The notes under the pieces are model-generated. The model searched no databases and was not told the origin of the DNA. It worked only from the letters and a program-made list of their open reading frames with translations. The translations under genes were made by a program, and so were the position numbers. 64,000 nt of DNA from Streptomyces chattanoogensis (GTDB lineage Bacteria > Actinomycetota > Actinomycetes > Streptomycetales > Streptomycetaceae), in contig NZ_LGKG01000148.1 of the NCBI RefSeq assembly GCF_001294335.1, positions 118,551 through 182,550 of the forward strand. The letters are read 5' to 3'. Positions 19,042-28,210 of the stretch are shown here, piece after piece. Every line of letters begins with the position of its first letter. Position 1 is the stretch's first letter.

Positions 19042-19260
19042 ATGGCGACCAAGGACAGCGGCGGCGGGCAGCAGAAGGCCACGCGTTCCACGGAAGAGGT
19101 CGAGGAGCAGGCGCAGGATGCGCAGGCTTCGGAGGATCTCAAGGAGCGCCAGGAGAAATTGTCGGATGACGTCGATTCCGTCCTCGACGAAATCGATGAC
19201 GTACTCGAAGAGAACGCAGAGGACTTTGTCCGGTCATTTGTTCAAAAAGGTGGACAATAG
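19042..19260 (+). CDS. pup: Prokaryotic ubiquitin-like protein Pup
   Basis: A 72-residue, acidic, largely disordered tag protein. The ending VQKGGQ shows the Gln form that must be deamidated by Dop before PafA can ligate it to lysines. The middle and C-terminal part (SEDLKERQEKLSDDVDSVLDEIDDVLEENAEDFVRSF) is the segment that forms a helix on the Arc coiled coil. The ATG at 19042 fits the conserved MATKD start and follows GAGGGA. The next gene begins 14 bases later. Confidence 0.97.
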   Translation: MATKDSGGGQQKATRSTEEVEEQAQDAQASEDLKERQEKLSDDVDSVLDEIDDVLEENAEDFVRSFVQKGGQ

Positions 19261-19274
19261 GCGGCAAAGCGGAC

Positions 19275-19868
19275 ATGAAGAGTTCGGGGGGACGGAAATG
19301 CTGCTCACGGTGCAAGCGGACGCTGTCCAGAGGCGCATTCTCCGGTAACAAGTCGATGAATGGCGGGCTGCAGGCGTACTGCCGGGAGTGCTCTGCGGAG
19401 TACTACCGGCAGCGCCAGGCAGCCGAGGGGCGAACGGTCCGCGAGAAGGTGCCTGTGCCTCGGGGACTCAAGCGGTGCCCGCAGTGCCGTGAAGTGAAAT
19501 CGCACAACGAGTGGGAACGCAACAGGTCGTCGTCGGACGGCTGGGCAAGCTACTGCCGATCTTGCAGGGCGGAACGGAACCGCGAGAGCAATTTCAAGCG
19601 CAAGTACGGCATCACGGTGGCCCAGCGCGATGTGATGATCGCCGATCAGAACGGGCTCTGCCCGATCTGCCAGAGCTCCGAGCCCGTCCATGTGGATCAC
19701 TGCCACAAGACGGGTAAGGTCCGAGGCGTACTGTGCTTCAACTGCAACTCGGCACTCGGCAAGTTGGGAGATGACCCCGACGCCATACGCCGGGCCATCG
19801 CATATCTGGAAGGAAACGTGTGGAAGCCAACACTCGAAGCACCGGGCGTCTGCCAGCGGCCTTCCTGA
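19275..19868 (+). CDS. Endonuclease VII/HNH-type nuclease inside the proteasome operon
   Basis: A 197-residue protein with two N-terminal CxxC...CxxC zinc modules (CCSRCKRT...YCRECS and RCPQCREV...YCRSCR), then a recombination endonuclease VII-type domain ([41 protein letters not shown]) holding the HNH-like [11 protein letters not shown] core and another zinc site. Such domains cut branched or nicked DNA in phages. It lies between pup and prcB and its last 49 nt overlap the start of prcB in another frame, so translation is probably coupled. Its role beside the proteasome is unknown. ATG at 19275; no strong Shine-Dalgarno is visible. Confidence 0.9.
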   Translation: MKSSGGRKCCSRCKRTLSRGAFSGNKSMNGGLQAYCRECSAEYYRQRQAAEGRTVREKVPVPRGLKRCPQCREVKSHNEWERNRSSSDGWASYCRSCRAERNRESNFKRKYGITVAQRDVMIADQNGLCPICQSSEPVHVDHCHKTGKVRGVLCFNCNSALGKLGDDPDAIRRAIAYLEGNVWKPTLEAPGVCQRPS

Positions 19869-20665
19869 CGCCTGGGTCCTCGTCGTTCATGGACTTTCTC
19901 GGGGCGCATTCGCCCGGGCTGCTGCCGGGCAACCGGCCGCTGCCGCCCGTGCAGGGGGCCATCGAGGCGCCGCACGGGACGACCATCGTGGCGGCGTCGT
20001 TCCCCGGCGGTGTGGTGCTCGCCGGTGACCGCCGGGCGACGATGGGCAATGTGATCGCGCAGCGGGACATCGAGAAGGTCTTCCCGGCGGACGAGTACTC
20101 GGCGGTCGGTATCGCCGGCACGGCGGGGCTCGCCGTCGAGATGGTCAAGCTGTTCCAGCTGGAGCTGGAGCATTTCGAGAAGGTGGAAGGCGCCCAACTC
20201 TCCCTGGAGGGCAAGGCGAACCGCCTGTCGACGATGATCCGGGGCAATCTCGGGATGGCCATGCAGGGCCTGGCGGTCGTGCCGCTGTTCGCCGGCTGGG
20301 ACGTGGACCGCCAGAAGGGCCGGATCTTCTCGTACGACGTCACCGGCGGGCGCTCCGAGGAGCACGGCTTCGCGGCGACGGGCTCCGGTTCCGTCTTCGC
20401 CCGCGGTGCCCTCAAGAAGCTCTACCGCGACGACTTCACGGAGAATCAGGCCGCCACGGCCGTCGTCCAGGCGCTGTACGACGCGGCGGACGACGACTCG
20501 GCGACGGGCGGGCCGGATCTGGCCCGGCGGATCTATCCGATCGTGACGGTGATCACCGAGGACGGCTTCAGGAAGCTGACCGAGGCCGAGGTGTCGGAGA
20601 TCGTCCGCGCCATTCACGAGCGCCGCCTCGACCAGCCCGACGGCCCGCGTGCCGCGCTGCTCTGA
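19820..20665 (+). CDS. prcB: 20S proteasome beta subunit
   Basis: A 281-residue precursor of the proteolytic subunit. The propeptide (residues 1-53) is cut before Thr54 in HG/TTIVA, making Thr54 the N-terminal nucleophile; the Lys and Asp needed for catalysis fall in [12 protein letters not shown] and [20 protein letters not shown]. The GTG at 19820 yields [20 protein letters not shown], the same start I recall for S. coelicolor PrcB, despite overlapping the endonuclease gene by 49 nt; GAAGGAA lies upstream. Four seven-membered rings with PrcA form the core particle. Confidence 0.97.
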   Translation: MEANTRSTGRLPAAFLTPGSSSFMDFLGAHSPGLLPGNRPLPPVQGAIEAPHGTTIVAASFPGGVVLAGDRRATMGNVIAQRDIEKVFPADEYSAVGIAGTAGLAVEMVKLFQLELEHFEKVEGAQLSLEGKANRLSTMIRGNLGMAMQGLAVVPLFAGWDVDRQKGRIFSYDVTGGRSEEHGFAATGSGSVFARGALKKLYRDDFTENQAATAVVQALYDAADDDSATGGPDLARRIYPIVTVITEDGFRKLTEAEVSEIVRAIHERRLDQPDGPRAALL

Positions 20666-20731
20666 CGGGACGGATGATCCGTGATGCCTTCGCCAGTGAG
20701 AGAGCCATTGACAGAAAGGGACGGATAGCCG

Positions 20732-21613
20732 GTGTCGACGCCGTTCTATGTCTCACCCCAGCAGGCCATGGCCGACCGTGCCGAGTACGCCCGCAAGGGC
20801 ATCGCGCGCGGCCGCAGTGTCGTGGTGCTGCAGTACACCGACGGCGTGGTCTTCGTCGCCGAGAATCCTTCCCGCGCCCTGCACAAGGTCAGCGAGATCT
20901 ATGACCGCATCGCCTTTGCGGCGGTCGGCAAGTACAACGAGTTCGAGAATCTGCGGATCGGCGGGGTGCGCTACGCCGATCTGCGGGGGTACACCTACGA
21001 CCGCGAGGATGTGACCGCGCGCGGTCTGGCGAATGTCTATGCGCAGACGCTCGGCACGATCTTCTCGAGCGCCGCGGAGAAGCCGTACGAGGTCGAGCTG
21101 ATCGTCGCCGAGGTGGGCAATGCCCCGGAGGAGGATCAGATCTACCGGCTGCCGCATGACGGGTCGATCGTGGATGAGCACGGTTCGGTCGCGGTGGGCG
21201 GCAATGCCGATCAGATCAGCAGCTATCTGGATCAGCGGCACCGTGAGGGCATGACGCTGGGCGAGGCGCTGAAGCTGGCAGTGGAGTCGCTGTCGCGGGA
21301 CACCAACGGCAGTGAGCGCACGCTGACCGCGGAGCAGCTCGAGGTGGCGACGCTGGACCGTACGCGGCCGCAGCAGCGGAAGTTCAAGCGGATCCTGGGC
21401 CGTCAGCTGTCCCGGCTGCTGGATGAGCACGGCGCGGGCGACGGCGGGAAGTCCGCGGACGGTGATGCGGATGCCGGGGACGAGGCGGCCGCGGACGCCG
21501 GAGGGGCGGCCGGAGAGTCCGGCGCTCCGGGCGCCAAGTCCGGTAAGCCGGACGCCGGTTCGGGGTCTTCGGAGGGCTCGGAGAGCTCTGAGGGGACGTC
21601 GGACGACGCGTAG
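20732..21613 (+). CDS. prcA: 20S proteasome alpha subunit
   Basis: A 293-residue non-catalytic subunit that forms the gated outer rings of the core particle and docks the Arc tail. Family strings: [23 protein letters not shown] (N-terminal gate) and [21 protein letters not shown]. The folded part ends near residue 238; a tail of about 55 residues rich in Gly, Ala, Ser, Asp and Glu follows. GTG at 20732 with GAAAGGGAC upstream, 66 nt after prcB. Confidence 0.96.
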   Translation: MSTPFYVSPQQAMADRAEYARKGIARGRSVVVLQYTDGVVFVAENPSRALHKVSEIYDRIAFAAVGKYNEFENLRIGGVRYADLRGYTYDREDVTARGLANVYAQTLGTIFSSAAEKPYEVELIVAEVGNAPEEDQIYRLPHDGSIVDEHGSVAVGGNADQISSYLDQRHREGMTLGEALKLAVESLSRDTNGSERTLTAEQLEVATLDRTRPQQRKFKRILGRQLSRLLDEHGAGDGGKSADGDADAGDEAAADAGGAAGESGAPGAKSGKPDAGSGSSEGSESSEGTSDDA

Positions 21614-21639
21614 TCCCGCAGGAGAGTTCCGGTCTTTTT

Positions 21640-21675
21640 GCGCGCCCCGGTGGGTCACTGCCCGCCGGGGCGCGC
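21640..21675. terminator. Inverted repeat between prcA and the convergent LacI gene
   Basis: GCGCGCCCCGG (21640-21650) pairs with CCGGGGCGCGC (21665-21675), loop 14 nt, and overlaps the LacI stop codon. It is preceded on the plus strand by CTTTTT. It probably ends both convergent transcripts, though neither orientation has a T-run after the stem. Confidence 0.5.
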
Positions 21676-22743
21676 GGTGTTGTGGGCGCCGGCCGGCGGC
21701 GGGGCCGTGGAGCCGCGGCTGATCAGTGTGACCGGGAGGGTGGCGGGCGCGGGCCGGGCGCCGTCGAGCACGGTCATCAGGGCCCGCATGCCGGCTTCGC
21801 CGAATTCCTCGGCGGGCAGCCGTACGGTGGTCAGCTCCGGTTCGACGGCCACCGAGAGGGCGAGATCGTCGAAGCCGGTGACGGAGATGTCCTCGGGGAC
21901 GCGCAGGCCCAGGCGCCGTACGGCCTTGCAGGCGCCGGCGGCGATGATGTCGTCGTCGCAGAGCAGGGCGGTGGGGCGGGGGCCGGGGGCGGTCAGCGCG
22001 GTGTGCGCGGCCCGGAGGCCGGCGTCGACGCCCAGGGCGGAGGGCTGACGTCGCAGGAGTGTGCCGGGGACGGCGGCCAGCGCCTCGGTGACGGCGTGGC
22101 CGCGGAGGGCGAAGGTCCAGGAGTCGATGTCGGCCGCGAGGTGGGTGATGCGGCGGTGGCCCAGGGCGGTGAGGTGGGTTGCCAACTGCCGTGCGCCGTC
22201 GGCGATATCGAGATTGACGGTGGCGGTGGCGCTGGTGTCGTCGGGATCGCTGTCGAGCATGACCAGGGGCAGGCCGGCGTCGCGGAGCGCGGTGAGGGCT
22301 CCGGCGGCCATGGAGGAGGCGATCACGCCGTCGAGGGTGGCGGCCGCGGAGTCGAAGGGGTCGCGGGCCGGGCCGATGCCCTCGGGGGAGGGGTAGAGGA
22401 CGACGCCGAAGCCGTGGTCGGCGGCGATCCGGGCCGCTCCGGTGTAGACGCGGGCGAAGAATTCGGTGGTCAGGGCCGGGACGACGAGGAGCGCGGTGCG
22501 GGTGCGGCCCATGCGCAGGCTGCGGGCGGCGAGGTTGGGGCGGTAGCCGAGCTCGCGGGCGGCGGTCCGTACGGCCTCGGCCTTGGTCTCCGAGACCCGG
22601 CCGCGCCATTTGTCGCCGAGGACGAGGGAGACGGCGGCCTGGGAGACCCCGGCGGCGCGGGCGACGTCCCGGCTGGTGATGCGGGCCGCTCCGGGGGAGC
22701 CGTTGCTCGCACCGGGGGGCGGCGTGGCCTCGTGGCTGGTCAC
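21655..22743 (-). CDS. LacI-family transcriptional regulator
   Basis: A 362-residue repressor-type protein. The HTH is ITSRDVARAAGVSQAAVSLVLGDKWRGRVSETKAEAVRTAARELGYRPN, and the rest is a periplasmic-binding-like effector domain of the usual length. The GTG at 22743 sits 11 nt after AAGGAG; an earlier GTG nine bases upstream is too close to that site. It is divergent from an MFS transporter, and a perfect palindrome lies between them, so it most likely controls both genes. Effector unknown, probably a sugar or nucleoside by family. Confidence 0.93.
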   Translation of the reverse strand: MTSHEATPPPGASNGSPGAARITSRDVARAAGVSQAAVSLVLGDKWRGRVSETKAEAVRTAARELGYRPNLAARSLRMGRTRTALLVVPALTTEFFARVYTGAARIAADHGFGVVLYPSPEGIGPARDPFDSAAATLDGVIASSMAAGALTALRDAGLPLVMLDSDPDDTSATATVNLDIADGARQLATHLTALGHRRITHLAADIDSWTFALRGHAVTEALAAVPGTLLRRQPSALGVDAGLRAAHTALTAPGPRPTALLCDDDIIAAGACKAVRRLGLRVPEDISVTGFDDLALSVAVEPELTTVRLPAEEFGEAGMRALMTVLDGARPAPATLPVTLISRGSTAPPPAGAHNTARPGGQ

Positions 22744-22802
22744 CGGGTGTGTCACTCCTTGTGTGCGGCCGGTGCGGGGTGGACCGCGGGTTGGCGCCAT
22801 GA

Positions 22803-22829
22803 TACGTATAACGCCGGAAGTTATACGTA
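22803..22829. promoter_or_regulatory. Operator palindrome between LacI and MFS genes
   Basis: TACGTATAAC (22803-22812) and GTTATACGTA (22820-22829) are a perfect 10-bp inverted repeat with a 7-bp spacer in the divergent promoter region. It is AT-rich against the surrounding DNA, as expected for a LacI-family or promoter-overlapping operator. Confidence 0.8.
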
Positions 22830-22864
22830 AAACGTCCGGCCGGTCCGGACGGAAGGGGGCGGTG

Positions 22865-24124
22865 ATGGCCACGGGATATGCGGAGCTGCTCAAAACCCGG
22901 CATGCGGCGCGGCTGCTGACGGGAACGCTGGTCGGCAGGCTGCCGAACGCCACCGCGGCGCTGGCCGTGGTCCTGTTCGTCCGCGCCGAGGGTGGCAGCT
23001 ATGCCCTCGCCGGGGTGCTCTCCGCGGTCTACGGCGTCTGCAACGCAATCGGCCAGCCGCTGCTCGGCCGGGCGGTGGACCTCTACGGCCAGCCGCGGGT
23101 GATGCTGCCCGCCTCGGTGCTCTCCGCCCTCGGCATGGCGCTGCTGGCCGCCGTCGGCCTGGATCCGCTGTGGGCCGCCTGCGCCGCCATGGTGGTCGCC
23201 GGATTCTTCACCCCGCCGCTGGAGGGCGGCCTGCGGGCCCTGTGGCCCGGGGTCCTCAGGCGGCCGGACCAGGTGCATGCCGCGTACGCGCTGGACGCGG
23301 TGGCGCAGGAGGTCATGTTCGCCGTCGGCCCGCTGCTGGTGACGCTGTGCGTGGCGGCCTGGTCGGCGGGGGGTGCGCTGCTGGTCATCAACGCGATCGG
23401 GGTGCTCGGTGCGCTCTCCGTCGTCGTCTCCGAGCCGTCCCGGCAGTGGCGCAGCGAGCCCCGCGAGGCGCATTGGCTGGGGGCGCTGCGCTCGCCCGGC
23501 CTGCTGGTGCTGATCGGGGCGTTCTTCTTCGTGGGGCTCGCGCTGGGGTCGATAGCGGTGGCGGCGGTGGCGTACGCCGATGAGCACGGCGGGGGGATGG
23601 TCTCCAGCTGGCTGCTCTCCGCGCTGGGCGTCGGCGCGCTGATCGGCGGCATCGTCTACGGCGCCCGCGAGTGGCCGGGACGGCCGGAGGGCCGGCTGCG
23701 GCTGCTCATCGGGCTGCTGGCGCTGGGGTACCTGCCGCTGGCGCTGGCCCCCGGCGTGGCCGGGATGACGGCGCTGACCGGGGTCGCCGGGCTCTTTCTG
23801 GCGCCGGCGCTGGCCTGTGCGTTCGTGGTGGTGGACCGGCATGCTCCCAACGGCACGGTGACGGAGGCGTTTTCCTGGCTGGTGACGACGTTCGGAGTCG
23901 GCTCGGCGGTGGGCAACTCGGTGGTCGGCCCCGCGGTGGAGGGCGGCGGCTCGGCGGCGGGATTCGCGGTTGCCGGCGCCGGAGGGATCGCCGCACTGCT
24001 CGTCCTTTTGTCGACGAAGCGATTTCTCGGGGATCCGGTGCAGCCCAAGGCGGGTGCGGCCCCGGCGGAAAATGATCGGAACGGGGCCGTCGAACCCGGT
24101 TTCAGAGCAGGCCGTCAGGCGTAA
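22865..24124 (+). CDS. MFS-family membrane transporter
   Basis: A 419-residue protein with about 12 hydrophobic segments (for example LAGVLSAVYGVCNAIGQPLL, VMLPASVLSALGMALLAAVGL, GLLVLIGAFFFVGLALGSIAVAAV) and a hydrophilic C-terminal tail. It resembles streptomycete MFS proteins annotated as efflux or integral membrane transporters. The ATG at 22865 follows GGAAGGGGGCGGTG. It lies 35 nt from the divergent palindrome and ends nine bases before pafA, so read-through could link this regulator's signal to pafA expression. Substrate unknown. Confidence 0.9.
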   Translation: MATGYAELLKTRHAARLLTGTLVGRLPNATAALAVVLFVRAEGGSYALAGVLSAVYGVCNAIGQPLLGRAVDLYGQPRVMLPASVLSALGMALLAAVGLDPLWAACAAMVVAGFFTPPLEGGLRALWPGVLRRPDQVHAAYALDAVAQEVMFAVGPLLVTLCVAAWSAGGALLVINAIGVLGALSVVVSEPSRQWRSEPREAHWLGALRSPGLLVLIGAFFFVGLALGSIAVAAVAYADEHGGGMVSSWLLSALGVGALIGGIVYGAREWPGRPEGRLRLLIGLLALGYLPLALAPGVAGMTALTGVAGLFLAPALACAFVVVDRHAPNGTVTEAFSWLVTTFGVGSAVGNSVVGPAVEGGGSAAGFAVAGAGGIAALLVLLSTKRFLGDPVQPKAGAAPAENDRNGAVEPGFRAGRQA

Positions 24125-24133
24125 TGTTCAGTC

Positions 24134-25495
24134 ATGGACCGCCGCATTTTCGGGCTGGAGAACGAGTACGGCGTCACGTGCACGTTCAGGGGACAGCGCC
24201 GACTGTCACCTGACGAAGTGGCGCGGTACCTCTTCCGCCGTGTTGTGTCATGGGGCCGCAGCAGCAATGTCTTCCTGCGGAACGGCGCCCGCCTGTACCT
24301 GGACGTGGGATCGCATCCGGAATACGCAACACCCGAGTGCGACAACGTGACCGAGCTGGTCACCCACGACAAGGCCGGTGAGCGCATTCTCGAAGGCCTG
24401 CTCGTCGATGCCGAACGCCGCCTGCACGAGGAGGGAATCGCGGGCGACGTCTATCTCTTCAAGAACAACACCGATTCGGCGGGAAACTCCTACGGCTGCC
24501 ACGAGAACTATCTCGTCGCCCGGCACGGTGAGTTCTCCCGGCTCGCGGACATCCTCATTCCGTTCCTCGTCACCCGTCAGCTGCTGTGCGGTGCGGGCAA
24601 GGTGCTGCAGACGCCGCGCGGCGCCGTGTACTGCGTCAGCCAGCGTGCGGAGCACATCTGGGAGGGCGTCTCCTCCGCGACGACCCGCTCCCGGCCGATC
24701 ATCAACACCCGGGACGAGCCGCATGCGGACGCCGAGCGCTACCGCCGGCTGCATGTCATCGTCGGCGACTCCAACATGTCCGAGACGACCATGCTGCTCA
24801 AGGTCGGGGCCACCGATCTCGTGCTCCGCATGATCGAGGCGGGCACGGTCATGCGCGATCTGACGCTGGAGAACCCGATCCGGGCCATCCGCGAGGTCAG
24901 CCATGACATCACCGGCCAGCGCAAGGTGCGCCTCGCCAGCGGGCGGGAGGCCTCGGCGCTGGAAGTGCAGCAGGAGTACTACGAAAAGGCCGTCGATTTC
25001 TGCGATCGCCGCGGAATCCGTACGGGTACCGTCGAGCGGGTTCTGGAACTGTGGGGCCGTACCCTCGAGGCGGTCCGGGACCAGGAGCTGGACCGTATCG
25101 CGACCGAAATCGATTGGGTGATGAAACATCAGCTCATCGAGCGGTATCGCGCAAAGAACAACATCACGATGTCTCACCCGCGCGTGGCGCAGATAGACCT
25201 CGCGTATCACGACATTCACCGTCGCCGGGGTCTTTACTACCTCCTGGAGCGGAAGGGGCAAGCGGCCCGGATCTGCAATGACTTGAAGATCTTCGAGGGC
25301 AAATCGGTGCCGCCGCAGACCACCCGTGCCCGGCTGCGCGGCGATTTCATCCGGCGGGCCCAGGAACAGCGCCGCGATTTCACCGTGGACTGGGTGCATC
25401 TCAAGCTCAATGACCAGGCGCAGCGCACGGTGCTGTGCAAGGACCCGTTCCGCTCGGTGGACGACAGAGTGGAGAAGCTGATCGCCGGGATGTGA
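24134..25495 (+). CDS. pafA: Pup-protein ligase PafA
   Basis: A 453-residue ATP-dependent ligase joining the C-terminal Glu of Pup to substrate lysines. It shares the glutamine-synthetase-like fold of Dop without the Dop insertion. Key sites: Glu9 in FGLENEYG and Asp57 in [14 protein letters not shown], the position of the catalytic base in mycobacterial PafA; also [20 protein letters not shown] and [24 protein letters not shown]. It ends LIAGM at the usual length. ATG at 24134, nine bases after the MFS stop, with a terminator after it. Confidence 0.97.
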   Translation: MDRRIFGLENEYGVTCTFRGQRRLSPDEVARYLFRRVVSWGRSSNVFLRNGARLYLDVGSHPEYATPECDNVTELVTHDKAGERILEGLLVDAERRLHEEGIAGDVYLFKNNTDSAGNSYGCHENYLVARHGEFSRLADILIPFLVTRQLLCGAGKVLQTPRGAVYCVSQRAEHIWEGVSSATTRSRPIINTRDEPHADAERYRRLHVIVGDSNMSETTMLLKVGATDLVLRMIEAGTVMRDLTLENPIRAIREVSHDITGQRKVRLASGREASALEVQQEYYEKAVDFCDRRGIRTGTVERVLELWGRTLEAVRDQELDRIATEIDWVMKHQLIERYRAKNNITMSHPRVAQIDLAYHDIHRRRGLYYLLERKGQAARICNDLKIFEGKSVPPQTTRARLRGDFIRRAQEQRRDFTVDWVHLKLNDQAQRTVLCKDPFRSVDDRVEKLIAGM

Positions 25496-25514
25496 CCGGC
25501 GGGAAGTGTGATGG

Positions 25515-25549
25515 TGTGCCGGGAGCGCCTGCGCTCCCGGCACATTTGT
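25515..25549 (+). terminator. Strong terminator after pafA
   Basis: A perfect 13-bp stem (TGTGCCGGGAGCG at 25515-25527 with its complement at 25532-25544), 4-nt loop, followed by TTTGTG. It separates pafA from the FKBP genes. Confidence 0.88.
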
Positions 25550-25655
25550 GTGCGCCTGCGGGGAGGGCCGCTGTGTTGCTGCGGGTAACGCGCACAGGGA
25601 CAGGTCGTAGAGTGGCGGGCACTGCCCACCCACCCCCCGAGCCCGAGTTGGACTG

Positions 25656-26639
25656 ATGAACCTCACGAAGAACACCCGTCGTGCGGCCGCGGCCGCGCTG
25701 ACCGTGCCCCTGTTCCTGTTCACCGCCGCCTGCGGGTCCGACGACAGCAAGGCTTCGTCGGCCGAGGCCGTGGCCAAGGTCACGGGCAAGCCGGGGGCGC
25801 AGCCCAAGATCACGGTTCCGAAGGATGCCAAGGCGTCCGACGAGGTCGTCACCAAGGCCCTGGTGACGGGCAAGGGACAGGCCGTCAAGAAGGGCGATGT
25901 GGTCCGGCTCGAGGTCGCGGCGCAGACGATGAAGGGCCAGCGCATCGACAGCACCTGGGAGCCGGCCGCGAAGCCCGGGGAGCCGCACCGGCAGATCGTC
26001 GCCGAGCTCACCGACCAGCTGACCCAGCCGACGATGCCGCCGAAGGTGCTGAACGCGCTGGCCGGGAAGAAGGTCGGCAGCCGCATCGAGGTGGAGACCA
26101 CCGCCAAGACGGCGTACGGCGAGGCGGTGGCCGCACAGCTCGGTCTGCAGCCCGACGAGGGCCTGGTGTGGGTCGTGGATGTGGCCGCCGCGAAGAAGCT
26201 GGACAAGAAGGCGAAGGCCGAGGGCGAGCAGGCGGCGCCGGAGAGCGGGATGCCCGAGGTGAAGGCCGAGGGCGCCAAGGCGGCGACGATCACCATCCCC
26301 AAGGGCGAGAAGGCCCCCAAGGACCTCAAGGAGCAGGTCCTGATCAAGGGCAAGGGCGCCGAGGTGAAGGCCGGCCAGGGCCTGATCGCGCAGTACACCG
26401 GTGTGAAGTGGGAGGACGGCAAGCAGTTCGACTCGTCCTGGAACCACGGTGGTGCGACCGCGTTCCAGATCGGGACCGGCAGCGTCGTCCAGGGCTGGGA
26501 CAAGGCGCTGGTCGGCAAGCACATCGGTGACCGGGTGGAGATCGTGATCCCGCCGAAGCTGGCCTACGGGACGAACCCGCAGAGCGAGCTGCGGAAGAAC
26601 ACCCTGGTCTTCGTGGTCGACATCGTCGGCACGGCCTGA
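25656..26639 (+). CDS. FKBP-type peptidyl-prolyl isomerase lipoprotein (two FKBP domains)
   Basis: A 327-residue exported lipoprotein: signal peptide with lipobox FTAAC (Cys26), a degenerate first FKBP-like domain (about 60-190) and a better conserved C-terminal FKBP domain (about 225-325: VKAGQGLIAQYTGVKWEDGKQFDSSWNHGG...VVQGWDKALVGKHIGDRVEIVIPPKLAYG). It probably helps fold exported proteins at the outer membrane face of the cytoplasmic membrane. ATG at 25656. The first domain lacks several FKBP landmarks, so it may be structural. Confidence 0.92.
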   Translation: MNLTKNTRRAAAAALTVPLFLFTAACGSDDSKASSAEAVAKVTGKPGAQPKITVPKDAKASDEVVTKALVTGKGQAVKKGDVVRLEVAAQTMKGQRIDSTWEPAAKPGEPHRQIVAELTDQLTQPTMPPKVLNALAGKKVGSRIEVETTAKTAYGEAVAAQLGLQPDEGLVWVVDVAAAKKLDKKAKAEGEQAAPESGMPEVKAEGAKAATITIPKGEKAPKDLKEQVLIKGKGAEVKAGQGLIAQYTGVKWEDGKQFDSSWNHGGATAFQIGTGSVVQGWDKALVGKHIGDRVEIVIPPKLAYGTNPQSELRKNTLVFVVDIVGTA

Positions 26640-26723
26640 CCCGGCCCGCTCGGAGCGGCAGGTACGGCAAGATCTGCGAGACTGGCGCGGTAGTCGTAAA
26701 GATTCGTAAGTAGGAGCACATTC

Positions 26724-27098
26724 GTGAGCATCGACAAGCCCGAGATCGACTTTCCTGACGGCCCGGCTCCCAAGGACCTGGAGATCGTGGACCTGTGGGA
26801 GGGCGACGGGCCGGTCGCCAAGGCCGGGGACTTCGTCAAGGTCCACTACGTCGGCGTGGCGTTCAGCACGGGCGAGGAGTTCGACGCGAGCTGGAACCGC
26901 GGCACGCCGCTGGAGTTCCAGCTGGGTGCCGGCCAGGTCATCACCGGCTGGGACAAGGGCATCCAGGGCATGAAGGTCGGCGGCCGCCGCCGGCTGACCA
27001 TCCCCGCGCACCTCGCGTACGGCGAGCGCGGCGCCGGCGGCGGCAAGATCGCCCCGGGCGAGACGCTGATCTTCGTCTGCGACCTGGTCGCCGTCTGA
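26724..27098 (+). CDS. Cytoplasmic FKBP-type peptidyl-prolyl isomerase
   Basis: A 124-residue single-domain FKBP with all usual elements: AGDFVKVHYVGVAFSTGEEFDASWNRG, the GAGQVITGWDKGIQGMKVGGRRRLTIPAHLAYGERGAGGGKIAPGETLIFVCDLV core. There is no signal peptide. GTG at 26724 after AAGTAGGAG. It lies 84 nt after the lipoprotein FKBP and is followed by a terminator; together they form a prolyl-isomerase pair between pafA and pafBC. Confidence 0.95.
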   Translation: MSIDKPEIDFPDGPAPKDLEIVDLWEGDGPVAKAGDFVKVHYVGVAFSTGEEFDASWNRGTPLEFQLGAGQVITGWDKGIQGMKVGGRRRLTIPAHLAYGERGAGGGKIAPGETLIFVCDLVAV

Positions 27099-27129
27099 GG
27101 CCTTCCGCGTCGGCGTACGGCGCACCCGC

Positions 27130-27165
27130 AGGGCCCCGGCCGGGACGGCCGGGGCCCTCGGCTTT
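27130..27165 (+). terminator. Terminator after the cytoplasmic FKBP gene
   Basis: GGGCCCCGGCC (27131-27141) pairs perfectly with GGCCGGGGCCC (27147-27157), extended by an A-T pair, loop 5 nt, then CGGCTTTGCC. Confidence 0.82.
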
Positions 27166-27224
27166 GCCCGGAGCACCCCGAGCGGTACGGTCAGCGCTCG
27201 GGAGTTCCACGAGAAAGGGCGTCG

Positions 27225-28193
27225 ATGGCCATTGCCAAGGCCGAGCGGCTGATGAATCTGGCGCTGTGCCTGCTGGGGACGCGACGCCCGCTGACCAAGC
27301 GTGAGCTCAGGTCGTCGATCGAGGCCTATATCGAGGCGAGCACCGACGACTCCTTCAACCGCATGTTCGAGCGGGACAAGGACGATCTGCGCGAGCTCGG
27401 GCTGGTCATCGAGACCGTCGACGCCATCGACGGCGAGGTCGGCTACCTCGCCCGCCGCGACAGCAACCGCCTCCCGCCGATCACCCTGGACGCCGAGGAG
27501 GCCGCGGCCCTCGGGCTCGCCGCCAAGATCTGGCAGCAGGCCCGGCTCGCCGGTGCCGCCAGCGGCGCGCTGCAGAAGCTGCGGGCGGCCGGTATGCCGC
27601 TGGCCGGGGACGGCGAGGAGTACGAGGACGCGGCGCCGCACAGCGCGCTCGAACCGCGTATCCCGGCCCATGAAGCCGCCTTCGAACCGCTGATGCTGGC
27701 CTGCCGCGACCGCCGTCCGGTGGTCTTCGACTACCGCAAGGCCAACGCCGCCCGCCCCGAGCAGCGCCATGTCGAACCGTGGATCCTCGAGTGCTGGCGC
27801 GGCCACTGGTACGTCGCCGGCTGGGACCGGGGCCGTCAGGCCGAGCGGGTCTTCAGGCTCTCCCGGATCACCGGCAAGGTCCGTTCCCGGCAAGGGGCGT
27901 TCACCGCGCCGGTGCCCGACCACGTCACCGTGCGGGAGACCGTCGAGAGCTGGGCGGGGGAGACCGCCACCGGCACCGCCCGGATCAAGCTCCGTGCCGA
28001 CCACGGCTATCCGCTGCGGGCCCGCGCGCTGACCGTACGGGATCTCGGCGACGGCTGGGACGAGCTGGAGATCCCCAGCGGGCACGGACTCGACGCCTGG
28101 CTGGTGGAGTTCGGGCCCGATGTGGTGGTGCTGGAGCCGGCCGAACTGCGCGCCGATGTCATCGACCGGCTGCGCGCCGTGGCCAAGGGCTGA
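27225..28193 (+). CDS. pafB: PafB, WYL-domain DNA-damage regulator subunit
   Basis: A 322-residue transcription factor with an N-terminal winged helix (about 1-60, AERLMNLALCLLGTRRPLTKRELR), a central WYL domain (about 150-215, VVFDYRKANAARPEQRHVEPW...WYVAGWDRGR) and the C-terminal WCX domain. PafB and PafC form a complex that activates the RecA-independent DNA-damage response, including proteasome-linked removal of some proteins. ATG at 27225 after AGAAAGGGC; pafC begins 17 nt after its stop. Confidence 0.95.
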   Translation: MAIAKAERLMNLALCLLGTRRPLTKRELRSSIEAYIEASTDDSFNRMFERDKDDLRELGLVIETVDAIDGEVGYLARRDSNRLPPITLDAEEAAALGLAAKIWQQARLAGAASGALQKLRAAGMPLAGDGEEYEDAAPHSALEPRIPAHEAAFEPLMLACRDRRPVVFDYRKANAARPEQRHVEPWILECWRGHWYVAGWDRGRQAERVFRLSRITGKVRSRQGAFTAPVPDHVTVRETVESWAGETATGTARIKLRADHGYPLRARALTVRDLGDGWDELEIPSGHGLDAWLVEFGPDVVVLEPAELRADVIDRLRAVAKG

Positions 28194-28210
28194 GAGGGAT
28201 ACCGAGACCC

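Noticed and set aside
20753..23842. A 1029-codon minus-strand frame across prcA, LacI and MFS genes
   Set aside because: Translation is Arg/Pro/Gln-rich without motifs and spans three well-supported genes.
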